Assembly: GCA_004298385.1 (NCBI GenBank)
Contig: SCTX01000155.1
Location: 1-58,472, forward strand
DNA length: 58,472 nt
Direction: 5' to 3'
From: Betaproteobacteria bacterium
Lineage (GTDB): Bacteria; Pseudomonadota; Gammaproteobacteria; Burkholderiales; SG8-39
Shown one piece after another: positions 17,130-26,368 of the stretch. The position numbers and the translations under genes were made by a program. The notes below the pieces were generated by a model. That model did no database searches and had not been told where the DNA came from. It saw nothing but the letters and a program-made list of their open reading frames with translations. Within the stretch, counting starts at the first letter, position 1; the number at the start of each line of letters is the position of its first letter.

Positions 17130-17969
17130 ATGTTCGGAAACTGGCTCAAAACCGCTATCCTGATGGCGGGCATCGTGGCGCTGTTTGGCGTAGTCGGCGC
17201 CGCTTTTGGCGGCGCAAACGGCATGCTGCTCGCGCTCGCGCTCGGCGGCGCGATGAATATTTTCGCCTATTGGTTCTCCGATGCGATGGTGCTGCGCATG
17301 TACAACGCACGGGAAGTCGATGGCGCGAGCGCGCCGCAGTTCTACGGCGTGGTGCGCGAATTGGCCGAGCGCGCCGGGCTGCCCATGCCGCGCGTATATC
17401 TCATCGACGAAGCCCAGCCCAATGCCTTTGCCACCGGGCGCAATCCCGAGCATGCCGCCGTGGCGGCGACCACCGGCATCCTGCAACTGTTGACGGCACG
17501 CGAGCTGCGCGGCGTGATGGCGCACGAGCTGACGCACGTAAAGCATCGCGACATCCTGATTTCCACCGTCGCCGCCACGGTAGCCGGAGCGATCTCCGCC
17601 ATTGCCCAATTCGGCTTTCTGTTCGGCGGGCGCGGCGATGGCGAACGTCCCAATCCGGTGGTCGGGCTGATCGTGATGATCTTGGCGCCGATCGCGGCCA
17701 TGCTTGTCCAGATGGCAATCTCGCGCGCACGCGAATTCGAAGCCGACCGCGGCGGCGCCCAGATCTGCGGCGACCCGAACGCGCTCGCCGACGCGCTGGC
17801 GAAAATGGAGCGCTACGCCAAAGGCCTGCCCCTAGCGGCGGCCGAAGCGCATCCGGCGACGGCGCAGATGATGATCATCAACCCGCTCTCCGGTGGCGGC
17901 ATCCAGAACTTGTTCAGTACCCACCCCGCCACCGAGGAACGTATCGCTCGCTTGCGCGCGATGGCCTGA
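17130..17969 (+). CDS. htpX: Membrane protease HtpX
   Basis: This 279-residue M48-family zinc protease of the inner membrane degrades damaged membrane proteins. There are two N-terminal TM helices (residues ~7-27 and 31-50), then the zinc motif HELTH at 132-136 and the third ligand in [10 protein letters not shown] near residue 204. Two further hydrophobic segments lie at ~145-165 and ~178-197. Length is typical. It follows fmt by 35 bp. I saw no heat-shock promoter. Confidence 0.95.
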   Translation: MFGNWLKTAILMAGIVALFGVVGAAFGGANGMLLALALGGAMNIFAYWFSDAMVLRMYNAREVDGASAPQFYGVVRELAERAGLPMPRVYLIDEAQPNAFATGRNPEHAAVAATTGILQLLTARELRGVMAHELTHVKHRDILISTVAATVAGAISAIAQFGFLFGGRGDGERPNPVVGLIVMILAPIAAMLVQMAISRAREFEADRGGAQICGDPNALADALAKMERYAKGLPLAAAEAHPATAQMMIINPLSGGGIQNLFSTHPATEERIARLRAMA

Positions 17970-18047
17970 ATCACAAAGCCGGTTTTCCCCGCCTACTTCC
18001 CGGTGTAGGATGCTGGGTTCGTCCATCACCACGCCGGCAGTGCAGCC

Positions 18048-19334
18048 TTGGCGGCTGCGGTGCCGCCGATTGCCTTGTCCAGATCCGCTAATCTAGAGCT
18101 AGCGCTATACGCCGCCGGCGACGCCGTCGCACAGGTGCGCGCCGGCCGCAACCTGTCGGACGCGCTCGCGCGCCCGGAAGCGGGCGCTAGCCTGCGCTCC
18201 GCGGTGCAGGATCTGGCCTATGGCACGCTACGCAACCTGGGCCTGCTCGATGCCCTCCTGTCCGAGTTACTGCGCAAGCCGGTGAAGCCCGCCCTGCATG
18301 CCTTGCTGCTGACCGCGCTGTACCAGTTGCGCGCGCGGCCGCGCACCAGCCACACCACGGTGGATCAGGCGGTGCGCGCGGTGGCGCGCCTGGAACCCGC
18401 GGCCAAGGGTCTTGCCAACGCGGTGCTGCGCAATTATCTGCGGGAAGCCGATGCGCTGGTTGCGCGCTGCGACTCCGACATCGCCCACTACTCCTATCCG
18501 CAGTGGTGGATAGACCGCGTGCGCGCAGCCTGGCCACAACACTGGGAGTCGGTTCTGAATGCCGGCAATCTGCGCCCGCCGATGACCTTGCGCGTAAACC
18601 GGCGCCGCCTTACGGCAGAGCAGTATTTGGCGAAATTGGGCGAGAGCGGCCTTGCCGGCGAACTCATCGGACCCCAGGCGATCCTGCTCGAACGTCCGCT
18701 GCCGATAGAGTCCCTTCCCGGTTTCGGCGCGGGCGAGGTATCGGTACAGGACGCCGGCGCCCAGCTCGCTGCTCAGTTGCTTGACGTTCGACCTGGCATG
18801 CGGGTGCTCGATGCCTGCGCCGCTCCTGGAGGCAAGGCCGGGCATGTTCTGGAACTTGCCGATTGCGCGCTCACGGCGTTGGACAGCGACCCGGCACGCG
18901 TGCCCCGCATCAACGACAACCTCGCGCGGCTTGGCTTTTCCGCGCGCGTCGTCTGCGCCGACTGCTCGGTCCCTGCAATGTGGTGGGACGGCGCGCCATT
19001 CCAGCGCATCTTGCTCGATGCGCCCTGCACCGCCTCCGGCGTGGTCAAGCGCCACCCCGACATCAAATGGCTACGCCGCGAAAGCGACATCGCCCGACTG
19101 GCGGCGACCCAGGGCCGGATGCTGGACGCGCTATGGCAACAGTTGGCGGCGGGTGGTAAATTGCTGTATGCGACGTGCTCGGTGTTCCCGCAGGAAAACG
19201 CTCAAACGATCGAGTCTTTCCTGGCGCGCAACGATCGCGCCCGCCGCCTGCCGCTGGCGGGACTCGAGGGAGGACAGCTCTTGCCCGACGCGCGTCACGA
19301 CGGCTTTTTCTATGCGCTGCTGGAAAGACAATAA
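18048..19334 (+). CDS. rsmB: 16S rRNA m5C967 methyltransferase
   Basis: This protein of about 428 residues has an N-terminal NusB-like helical domain (~1-140) and a Rossmann methyltransferase domain. The SAM motif is LDACAAPGGKAGHVLEL. The two catalytic cysteines appear in LDAPCTASGVVKRHPDIKW and LLYATCSVFPQEN. The start is uncertain: no ATG lies in frame nearby. I used the TTG at 18048, and a GTG at 18060 is the alternative. Its position upstream of DUF4390-ntrYX is standard for betaproteobacteria. Confidence 0.93.
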   Translation: MAAAVPPIALSRSANLELALYAAGDAVAQVRAGRNLSDALARPEAGASLRSAVQDLAYGTLRNLGLLDALLSELLRKPVKPALHALLLTALYQLRARPRTSHTTVDQAVRAVARLEPAAKGLANAVLRNYLREADALVARCDSDIAHYSYPQWWIDRVRAAWPQHWESVLNAGNLRPPMTLRVNRRRLTAEQYLAKLGESGLAGELIGPQAILLERPLPIESLPGFGAGEVSVQDAGAQLAAQLLDVRPGMRVLDACAAPGGKAGHVLELADCALTALDSDPARVPRINDNLARLGFSARVVCADCSVPAMWWDGAPFQRILLDAPCTASGVVKRHPDIKWLRRESDIARLAATQGRMLDALWQQLAAGGKLLYATCSVFPQENAQTIESFLARNDRARRLPLAGLEGGQLLPDARHDGFFYALLERQ

Positions 19335-19365
19335 GAGGCCGTTGCAGGATTTGCGCAACGGCCTC
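19335..19365 (+). terminator. Perfect 11-bp stem after rsmB, possible terminator
   Basis: GAGGCCGTTGC pairs with GCAACGGCCTC across a 9-nt loop, right at the rsmB stop codon. There is no U-tract after it, so intrinsic termination is doubtful. It may instead be a processing or pausing hairpin. The dispersed element follows 6 bp later. Confidence 0.4.
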
Positions 19366-19371
19366 CGACTT

Positions 19372-19403
19372 AGGGGAGCATGAGGGGAGGTATCCCCTCA
19401 TAT
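19372..19403 (+). promoter_or_regulatory. Dispersed hairpin element, copy 2 (upstream of DUF4390 gene)
   Basis: AGGGGAGC is followed by a perfect 9-bp stem, ATGAGGGGA / TCCCCTCAT, around the tetraloop GGTA. The first AGGGGA could alternatively pair with TCCCCT, so two folds compete. The ATG at 19380 opens a 12-codon frame that stops at 19418, three bases before the DUF4390 ATG. This is the best-formed of the four copies. Confidence 0.65.
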
Positions 19404-19421
19404 CGTAATGAAAATTAGAAC

Positions 19422-20000
19422 ATGAGCCTGCGGCTGCTCGCTTCACTGCTGCTCGCGCTCGTACTCGGCTGGACTGCGCCGGCGCGCGCGAGCAACATTG
19501 AAATCAGCCATATCGCGATCGAAGGCAACGACGAGGGCTACGCCCTGGACGCAGATTTCCAAATCGAACTCAACCCGCGGCTCGAGGACGCCATCAATAA
19601 GGGCGTGGCGCTGTATTTCCAGGTCGAATTCGAGTTGACGCGCAAACGCTGGTACTGGTTCGACGACAGCGCCAGCCGGCTGTTGATGCTGCGCCTGTCC
19701 TACCATGCGCTCACGCGCCAATACCGTATTTCCAGCGGCGCCTTGTATCAAAGCTTTTCAACCCTGCCCGAGGCGCTGCGGGTGCTGTCGCGGGTGCGCT
19801 CCTGGCAGGTGCTGGAGCGCGCGGAAGTGAGCGCCGGCGCCGATTACCAGGCGGGGCTGCGCATGCGCCTGGACGTGACTCAATTGCCCAAGCCGTTCCA
19901 GGTGAACGCGCTCACCAGCCGGGAATGGAATCTCGCTTCCGAATGGCGGCGCTGGCCGTTCAGGGTCAAGGCGCCGGTGACGGAGAAGGCGCCGCAATGA
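19422..20000 (+). CDS. DUF4390 domain protein, exported
   Basis: This 192-residue protein begins with a signal peptide (residues 1-24, ending PARA-S). The rest matches DUF4390: EISHIAIEGNDEGYALDADFQIELNPRLEDAI, then KRWYWFDD and LSYHALTRQYRIS. The family is periplasmic and of unknown function. It almost always precedes ntrY in betaproteobacteria, suggesting a link to envelope sensing. Its stop overlaps the ntrY start (ATGA). No Shine-Dalgarno lies just before the ATG. Confidence 0.9.
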   Translation: MSLRLLASLLLALVLGWTAPARASNIEISHIAIEGNDEGYALDADFQIELNPRLEDAINKGVALYFQVEFELTRKRWYWFDDSASRLLMLRLSYHALTRQYRISSGALYQSFSTLPEALRVLSRVRSWQVLERAEVSAGADYQAGLRMRLDVTQLPKPFQVNALTSREWNLASEWRRWPFRVKAPVTEKAPQ

Positions 20001-22108
20001 AATACGTACTCATATTCAGCGTGACGCTGGGCGCGATCCTGCTGTTTCTGCTGGCGGCGGCGAGCGGCAACACCGCCCTGTTCTCCCGCCACTACGCGCT
20101 GCTGCTCGGCCTGAACGCGGCGCTGGCCGCGGCGTTGCTGGCGTTGATCGGCTATCAGTTGTGGGTTCTCACAGCCAAGCTGCGCACACGCGTGTTCGGC
20201 TCGCGTCTGACGCTGCGCTTTCTGCTCATGTTTCTGCCCATGGTCATCGTGCCCGGAGGCCTGGTGTACGTGGTATCGCTGCAGTTCATGGCGAAAAGCA
20301 TCGAATCCTGGTTCGACGTGCGCGTCGATAACGCGCTCGAGGGCGGGCTAAACCTCGGCCGCACCGCGCTGGATCTGCTGCTCACGGAACTCCACGACAA
20401 GGCGCGCCGCATCGCGCTCGAACTTTCCGGCAAGACGCCGGCGCAGCAGGTCGTGCTGCTTAACCGGCTGCGCGAACAGGCGGGGGTCGAGGATGCGCTG
20501 CTGCTGTCCTCCGGCGGCAAGGTCATCGCCAGCGCGAGCAATGGCGTGGGCAAACTGCTGCCCGACCTGCCCAACAGCGCCATCCTGCGCCAGGCGCGGC
20601 ATAGCCGGGCTTATTCCGCGCTCGAAGGCGCGCCAGACAAAAAGTTGAGCCTGCGCGTGCTGGTTCCGGTGGCCGCGCTCAGCATCACTGAGGACGAGCG
20701 TCTGCTGCAACTGCTGCAGCCGGTGCCGCCGACACTGGCGCGGGACGCGGAGGCGGTGCAGGAGGTGTATCGCGACTACAAGGAGCTGTCGCTATCGCGC
20801 CAAGGCCTGAAGGAGATCTACATCCTCACGCTTACGCTGACGCTGCTGCTGACGCTGTTCTCCGCCACTGCTCTCGCCTTCCTGCTCTCGGCGCGCCTGT
20901 CGGAGCCCTTGGCGCTGCTCGCCGCGGGCACCCAGGCGGTGGCGCGCGGCGACTACAGCCGCCGCGCGCAAATCACCAGCAGCGATGAACTGGGCATTCT
21001 CACCCGGTCGTTCAACAGCATGACCGAGCAGTTGGACGATGCGCGCAACGTGGCCGAATCGCACCGCGCCGAACTCGAAACGGCCAAAGCTTATCTGGAG
21101 AATATCCTCGCCAATCTGTCTACCGGCGTGCTGGTATTCGACGAGCAGTTGCGCCTGGGCACAGTGAATCACGGCGCCGGCGCCATATTGCAGGAAACGT
21201 TCGATGGCTTGAAGGAGCGGGCCCTTGCAGACTGGCCGCGGCTGCAGCCGCTGGCGCGCGCCATCGTCGAAGGATTCAAGCAGCACGGCGCCGACACCTG
21301 GCAGCAACAGCTTGAGCTCGCCGAGCGCGTGCTGCTGGTGCGCGGCTCGGTTCTGCCGCGCGCGAGCGGCGGCGGCTATGTGGTCGTGTTCGATGACGTC
21401 ACCACGCTCATCCAGGCGCAGCGGGCTACCGCCTGGGGCGAGGTGGCGCGGCGCCTCGCGCACGAGATCAAGAATCCGCTCACGCCGATTCAGCTCTCGG
21501 CCGAGCGCCTGCAGGCGAAGCTGGCAAACAAGCTCGTGCCCGAGGATGCGGCCACGCTCAACCGCGCCACCGAGACCATCATCAATCAGGTCGCGGCGAT
21601 GAAAGGGATGGTGGACGATTTCGGCGAATATGCGCGCACCCCGGCGCTAAACCTGCAGCCGCTCGACCTGAACGCCCTGGTACGCGAAGTGCTGGGCCTG
21701 TACGAGCATGCCGGCGCCCTGGTGCGGCCCGCATTGCAAGCCGGGCTGCCGCGCGTCATGGGCGATCCGACGCAACTGCGCCAGGTGATACACAACCTGC
21801 TGCAAAACGCCCAGGACGCACTCGCCGGCAGCGCCAGGCAGCGCATCGATGTCGAAACCGAGCGCGCGGGCAATCAGGCTTGCCTGAGAATCAGCGATAA
21901 TGGCTGCGGCTTTCCCGAGGCCATCATGCTGCGCGTATTCGAGCCCTATGTGACCACCAAACCCAGGGGCACCGGCCTGGGCCTGGCAATCGTGAAAAAG
22001 ATCATCGACGAACACAAGGGCGCGGTGCGGGTGGAAAACCTGCCCGGGCGCGGCGCCAGCGTCAGCATCCTGCTGCCGCTGCAATGCGAATCGGCGAAGG
22101 CGGCCTGA
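19997..22108 (+). CDS. ntrY: Sensor histidine kinase, NtrY family
   Basis: This membrane sensor of about 703 residues has several N-terminal TM helices (residues ~1-95) and an extracytoplasmic segment. Another TM follows near residue 275-300, then a HAMP region (RLSEPLALLAAGTQAVARGDYS) and a PAS-like stretch (~365-460). The HisKA box is VARRLAHEIKNPLTPIQLSAERLQ, with the phospho-accepting His near 489. The HATPase motifs include NLLQNAQDAL (N box), DNGCGFP and GTGLGLAIVKKI. It should phosphorylate the adjacent NtrX. In other proteobacteria NtrYX responds to nitrogen or redox state; the signal here is not evident. Confidence 0.93.
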   Translation: MKYVLIFSVTLGAILLFLLAAASGNTALFSRHYALLLGLNAALAAALLALIGYQLWVLTAKLRTRVFGSRLTLRFLLMFLPMVIVPGGLVYVVSLQFMAKSIESWFDVRVDNALEGGLNLGRTALDLLLTELHDKARRIALELSGKTPAQQVVLLNRLREQAGVEDALLLSSGGKVIASASNGVGKLLPDLPNSAILRQARHSRAYSALEGAPDKKLSLRVLVPVAALSITEDERLLQLLQPVPPTLARDAEAVQEVYRDYKELSLSRQGLKEIYILTLTLTLLLTLFSATALAFLLSARLSEPLALLAAGTQAVARGDYSRRAQITSSDELGILTRSFNSMTEQLDDARNVAESHRAELETAKAYLENILANLSTGVLVFDEQLRLGTVNHGAGAILQETFDGLKERALADWPRLQPLARAIVEGFKQHGADTWQQQLELAERVLLVRGSVLPRASGGGYVVVFDDVTTLIQAQRATAWGEVARRLAHEIKNPLTPIQLSAERLQAKLANKLVPEDAATLNRATETIINQVAAMKGMVDDFGEYARTPALNLQPLDLNALVREVLGLYEHAGALVRPALQAGLPRVMGDPTQLRQVIHNLLQNAQDALAGSARQRIDVETERAGNQACLRISDNGCGFPEAIMLRVFEPYVTTKPRGTGLGLAIVKKIIDEHKGAVRVENLPGRGASVSILLPLQCESAKAA

Positions 22109-23355
22109 TGTCTCAGATACTGGTGGTCGACGACGAAATCGGCATCCGCGAGCTGCTGTCGGAGATCCTCGCCGACGAGGGCCACACGGTGCAGTTGGCG
22201 GAAAACGCCGCGCGCGCGCGCGCGCTACGCGGCGCGGAGCGCCCCGACCTGGTGCTGCTTGACATCTGGATGCCCGATACCGACGGCATCACCCTGCTCA
22301 AGGAATGGGCGGCGAACGGCCAGCTCACCATGCCGGTGGTAATGATGTCCGGGCACGGCACCATCGAAACCGCGGTGGAGGCCACCCGCATCGGCGCCAT
22401 CGATTTTCTGGAAAAGCCGATTGCCCTGCAAAAGCTGCTCGCCACGGTCAAACGCGCACTAAGGAATGGCGGCAGCCAGCCGCAAGCAGGACTCACCCTG
22501 CTCAGCCTGGGCCGCTCGGCAGTGCTCGCCGACCTGCGCAAGCGCCTGACGCAGATCGCCGCCCTGTCCATGCCGGTGCTGTTGCGCGGCGAGTGGGGCG
22601 TCATGCCGGAACTGTTCGCGCGCTACCTGCACCAGCCCAATACGCCCTGGATAGCGGCCGGCGCGGCACTGGCCGACGCGCCGCAGGATTTGCTCGCGCG
22701 GGCCGCCAATGGTCTCGTTTTTGTCGAGGAACTGGCGGCGCTCACCCGGGCGCAGCAAAAGAATCTGGCTTTCATCCTGGGCAAACAGGAAAAAACAAAA
22801 ACTCGCGTTGTTTCCTTCACGGCTGAGGAACCGGCGCGCCTCACCGGCGAGCTTGGTTTCGACGCGGCGCTGCTCGCGCGCCTGTCCGAGCTGTCGCTGG
22901 TGCTTCCGGCGTTGCGCGAGCACGCCGAGGACATCCCCGACATCGCGGCCATCCTGTTGGCGCAGCTTGTGGAAGCACGGCACTGCCCACCGCGGCATTT
23001 TTCCACCGCGGCGCTCAACGCCCTGCGCCAGTTCCGTTGGCCGCGCAATCTTGAAGACCTGCAGGGCGCGGTCAAGAATCTGGCGATTACCGCGCTGGAG
23101 GAGGAAATCGGCGCAGCCGACGTGGAGCGCGTGTCGGCACAGTTCCATCCCGCTGCCGCAACGCGGGTTCCTCTGCCGCTCGAGCTGCCGCTGCGCGAGG
23201 CGCGTGAGGCGTTCGAGCGCGCCTATTTCGAACAACTGCTGGCGCGGGAAAGCGGCTCGATCGCGCGCGTGGCCGAAAAAAGCGGCCTGGAGCGCACCCA
23301 CCTGTACCGCAAGCTCAAGGCCTTGGGAATCACCCCCGGCAAGAGGGAAGAATAG
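22108..23355 (+). CDS. ntrX: Response regulator, NtrX family, with degenerate AAA+ domain
   Basis: This 415-residue protein has a normal receiver domain (VVDDE at 7-11, phospho-acceptor Asp52 in LLDIWMPDTDG, Lys in LEKPI) and a normal Fis-type HTH at the C-terminus (GSIARVAEKSGLERTHLYRKLKAL). The central domain has lost what sigma-54 activators need. The Walker A position reads GEWGVMPE with no lysine, GAFTGA is absent, and Walker B is only VFVEEL. It therefore should bind DNA but not drive sigma-54. It overlaps the ntrY stop by 1 bp (TGATG). A (CG)n tract at ~22208-22225 encodes its ARARAL segment. Confidence 0.92.
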   Translation: MSQILVVDDEIGIRELLSEILADEGHTVQLAENAARARALRGAERPDLVLLDIWMPDTDGITLLKEWAANGQLTMPVVMMSGHGTIETAVEATRIGAIDFLEKPIALQKLLATVKRALRNGGSQPQAGLTLLSLGRSAVLADLRKRLTQIAALSMPVLLRGEWGVMPELFARYLHQPNTPWIAAGAALADAPQDLLARAANGLVFVEELAALTRAQQKNLAFILGKQEKTKTRVVSFTAEEPARLTGELGFDAALLARLSELSLVLPALREHAEDIPDIAAILLAQLVEARHCPPRHFSTAALNALRQFRWPRNLEDLQGAVKNLAITALEEEIGAADVERVSAQFHPAAATRVPLPLELPLREAREAFERAYFEQLLARESGSIARVAEKSGLERTHLYRKLKALGITPGKREE

Positions 23356-23469
23356 TCTCTGGTTTTGCGTCGCAGCAAAAAGGCATAAAATGCGCTCCAT
23401 CCGATATGCGTCGTCCGGCTCGGCCCAGCGAAATCGGGTTCGCCGCAAGCTGGACTCAGGGGAGCAACG

Positions 23470-24843
23470 TTGAAAATCATCATCCTCGGCGCGGGCCAGG
23501 TCGGCACCAGCGTGGCCGAAAGTCTGGTTTCTGAAGCCAACGACATCACCGTGGTGGACATCGACGGCGTGCGCCTGCGCCTGTTGCAGGACCGGCTGGA
23601 CTTGCGCACCGTTACCGGCAGCGCGGCGCATCCCTCGGTTCTGAGAAGCGCCGGCATCGAAGACGCCGACATGCTGATCGCGGTAACGCAAAGCGACGAA
23701 ACCAACCTGGTGGCGTGCAAGATCGCCGCGCACCAGTACAACGTCCCCACCCGCATCGCGCGCGTGCGCGCCCCCGAGTACCTGGCCAACGAGCAACTGT
23801 TTGCGCCCGACTGTTTTGCCGTGGACTATGCCATCTGTCCGGAGCAACTGATCACCGAATACCTGGTCAAGCTGGTCCAGTTTCCCGAGGCGCTGCAGGT
23901 GCTGGAGTTCGCCGACGGCCGCGTAAGCCTGGTGGCGGTGCGCGCCTTCGAGGGGGGACCGTTGGTGGGTCACCAACTGCAGGACATCCGCAAGCACATA
24001 CCCAACGTCGACGTGCGCCTCGCCGCCATTTTCCGCGGCGATCGACCTATCGTGCCCGAGGGCAGCACCGTGGTCGAGGCGGGCGACGAGGTGTTCTGCC
24101 TCGCCGCCAGCCAGAATATCCGCAAGGTGATGCAGGAGTTGCGCCGCCAGGACAAGCCGGTGCGCCGGGTCATGATCGCCGGCGGCGGCAACATCGGCTT
24201 GAGGTTGGCGCGCGCGCTCGAGCGCGACTACACGGTAAAGATCGTGGATCACAGCAAGCGCCGTTGCGAGGTGCTGTCCACCCGCCTCGATACGGCGCTG
24301 GTGCTGCAGGGCGATGTCACCGACGAGTCGCTGCTCGAAGCCGAGAACGTCGAGGAGATGGACTTGTTCGTCGCCGTCACCAACGACGACGAGAACAATA
24401 TCATGAGCTGCCTGCTCGCGAAGCGCATGGGCGCGCGCCGCGTGGTGGCGCTGATCAACCGGCGTTCCTATGTGGATCTGCTGCAGTCCGGGCAGATCGA
24501 TATCGCGATCTCCCCGGCGCAGGCGACCATAGGCTCGCTGCTGGCGCACGTGCGCCGCGGCGACATCACCGAGGTGCACTCGCTGCGCCGCGGCGCGGCC
24601 GAGGCGCTGGAGGCGGTGGTGCACGGCGATGCGGCATCCTGCCGCATGGTCGGGCGGCGGATTGAGGAGATCGAGCTGCCCAAGGGCACGACCATTGCCG
24701 CGCTGGTGCGTGGCGCCGAGGTGCTGATGGCCCACCATGACCTGGTGATCCAGGCCGGGGATCACGCCATCGTCTTCGTCACCAACAAGAAGATGGTGCC
24801 CAAGGTGGAAAAGCTGTTCCAGGTCAGCGCCGGCTTTCTCTAA
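23470..24843 (+). CDS. trkA: Trk potassium uptake regulator TrkA
   Basis: This 457-residue cytoplasmic regulator of the Trk channel has two RCK modules. Each starts with an NAD-binding Rossmann motif: IIILGAGQVGTSVAE at the N-terminus and VMIAGGGNIGLRLARAL near residue 236. Each is followed by a TrkA-C lobe. The start is TTG at 23470, preceded by the strong Shine-Dalgarno AGGGGAG. Use of TTG is unusual but the family N-terminus begins exactly here. trkH follows 20 bp later, so channel and regulator are co-transcribed. Confidence 0.96.
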   Translation: MKIIILGAGQVGTSVAESLVSEANDITVVDIDGVRLRLLQDRLDLRTVTGSAAHPSVLRSAGIEDADMLIAVTQSDETNLVACKIAAHQYNVPTRIARVRAPEYLANEQLFAPDCFAVDYAICPEQLITEYLVKLVQFPEALQVLEFADGRVSLVAVRAFEGGPLVGHQLQDIRKHIPNVDVRLAAIFRGDRPIVPEGSTVVEAGDEVFCLAASQNIRKVMQELRRQDKPVRRVMIAGGGNIGLRLARALERDYTVKIVDHSKRRCEVLSTRLDTALVLQGDVTDESLLEAENVEEMDLFVAVTNDDENNIMSCLLAKRMGARRVVALINRRSYVDLLQSGQIDIAISPAQATIGSLLAHVRRGDITEVHSLRRGAAEALEAVVHGDAASCRMVGRRIEEIELPKGTTIAALVRGAEVLMAHHDLVIQAGDHAIVFVTNKKMVPKVEKLFQVSAGFL

Positions 24844-24863
24844 AGCCAGGGCAGGCGCGATTC

Positions 24864-26321
24864 ATGGTCCGACTCCTTGCTGTTCTGAACGTGCTGAGCA
24901 TGGTCATCATGCTGTTCGCGCTGTGCCTGCTGTTTCCGCTGATGTGCTCTTTGTTCATCGGCGACAGCGCGCAATCGGCCTACGACAAAGCCATACTGTT
25001 GACTGCGGCAGCCGGGGCACTGCTGTGGGCGGTGACGAAGAACAAGCGGCGCGAGCTGCAGCCGCGCGACGGGTTTCTGCTGGTGGCGCTGGTGTGGACC
25101 ATGCTGCCGGCCTTCGCCACCCTGCCGTTGCTCTTCTACCTGCCGGAACTGTCATTTACCGACGCCTACTTCGAGACCGTTTCCGGGTTTACCACCACCG
25201 GGGCGACGGTGCTCTCGGGCTTGGACGCGCTGCCGCCCTCGATCAACATCTGGCGCACTTTTCTCGTCTGGATCGGCGGCATGGGCGTGATCGTGTTGGC
25301 GGTCGCCATCCTGCCGCTCCTGGGTGTAGGTGGCAGCCAGATGTACAAGTCGGAAACGCCCGGCCCGATGAAGGACACCAAACTGACGCCGCGGATCGCA
25401 GAGACGGCCAAAGGCCTGTGGCTGGTGTATCTCGGCATCACCGTCGCCTGCATCCTGTGTTATCGGCTCGCCGGCATGAGCTGGCTCGACGCCATGATGC
25501 ATGCGTTTTCGACCATGGGCCTGGGCGCCTTCTCCTCCCACGACGCGAGCTACGGCCACTGGAATTCACCGGCGATCGAGGCGGTGGCAATCTATTTCAT
25601 GCTGCTCGCGGGGATCAACTTCGGCACCCACTTTCTTGCCTGGCGGCGCTGGAGTTTCGCCCCGTACGCGCGCGATCCCGAGGTCGGATTGTATCTGCTG
25701 GTGGTCATCGGCAGCGTATTCGGCATCGCCTATTTCCTGCTCGCCAACCAGACCTACGCGAGCTTCTGGACGGCCTTGCGTTATTCCGCGTTCAACGTCG
25801 TCTCCATCGCCACCACCACCGGTTTTTCCAATACGGATTACAACCTGTGGCCCATCTTCGCGCCGGTGTGGATGCTGTTCCTGTGCGGTTTTTGCACCTG
25901 CTCCGGTTCGACCGGCGGCGGCATCAAGATGATCCGCGCCGAATTGATGGCGCGCCAGGCGGTGCGCGAGATGACGCGCATCATCCATCCGCGCGCGGTG
26001 GTGCCGGTGAAACTGGCCGGCGCGCCGGTGGAGAACAACATCATCTTCGCCGTCCTCGCTTTCGTCCTGATCTACGTCAGCTCGTTCGTCGCGATGACGA
26101 TGCTGCTCGCCGCATCGGGCCTGGACATCATCACCGCGTTCTCGGCGGTGATCGCCTGCATCAACAACACCGGCCCCGGTTTGAATCAAGTCGGGCCGGC
26201 AACGACCTATGCGTCGCTGAACGATTTCCAGACATGGATCTGCACCATCGCGATGTTGCTCGGACGGCTGGAATTGTTCACCCTGCTGGTGGTGTTCACG
26301 CCCGGGTTCTGGCGCAAGTAA
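24864..26321 (+). CDS. trkH: Trk potassium transporter membrane subunit TrkH
   Basis: This 485-residue channel subunit is made of four M1-P-M2 units. Pore-loop segments with the filter glycine are seen in ETVSGFTTTGATVL, FSTMGLGAFSSHDAS, IATTTGFSNTDYN and INNTGPGLNQVG. It works with TrkA in potassium uptake. The C-terminus is complete (FTLLVVFTPGFWRK). Its stop lies only about 47 bp from the stop of the truncated integrase on the other strand, so the integron deletion ends just outside trkH. Confidence 0.96.
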   Translation: MVRLLAVLNVLSMVIMLFALCLLFPLMCSLFIGDSAQSAYDKAILLTAAAGALLWAVTKNKRRELQPRDGFLLVALVWTMLPAFATLPLLFYLPELSFTDAYFETVSGFTTTGATVLSGLDALPPSINIWRTFLVWIGGMGVIVLAVAILPLLGVGGSQMYKSETPGPMKDTKLTPRIAETAKGLWLVYLGITVACILCYRLAGMSWLDAMMHAFSTMGLGAFSSHDASYGHWNSPAIEAVAIYFMLLAGINFGTHFLAWRRWSFAPYARDPEVGLYLLVVIGSVFGIAYFLLANQTYASFWTALRYSAFNVVSIATTTGFSNTDYNLWPIFAPVWMLFLCGFCTCSGSTGGGIKMIRAELMARQAVREMTRIIHPRAVVPVKLAGAPVENNIIFAVLAFVLIYVSSFVAMTMLLAASGLDIITAFSAVIACINNTGPGLNQVGPATTYASLNDFQTWICTIAMLLGRLELFTLLVVFTPGFWRK

Positions 26322-26368
26322 GCGAAGCGGCCACGGAAGCGGGGCCGCGGCATATCCCGGCCGAGCAC

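Noticed and set aside
22206-22228. (CG)n tract in ntrX as a phase-variable repeat
   Set aside because: It encodes ordinary receiver-domain residues, and dinucleotide CG runs are common in this GC-rich genome. No alternative frame looks functional.
23459-23470. Fifth copy of the dispersed element at trkA (AGGGGAGCA)
   Set aside because: Only the Shine-Dalgarno-like part matches. No hairpin follows, and trkA starts at TTG five bases later.
22459-24765. 768-codon leftward frame opposite ntrX-trkA
   Set aside because: It is an antisense shadow with no family resemblance. The plus strand encodes well-defined proteins.
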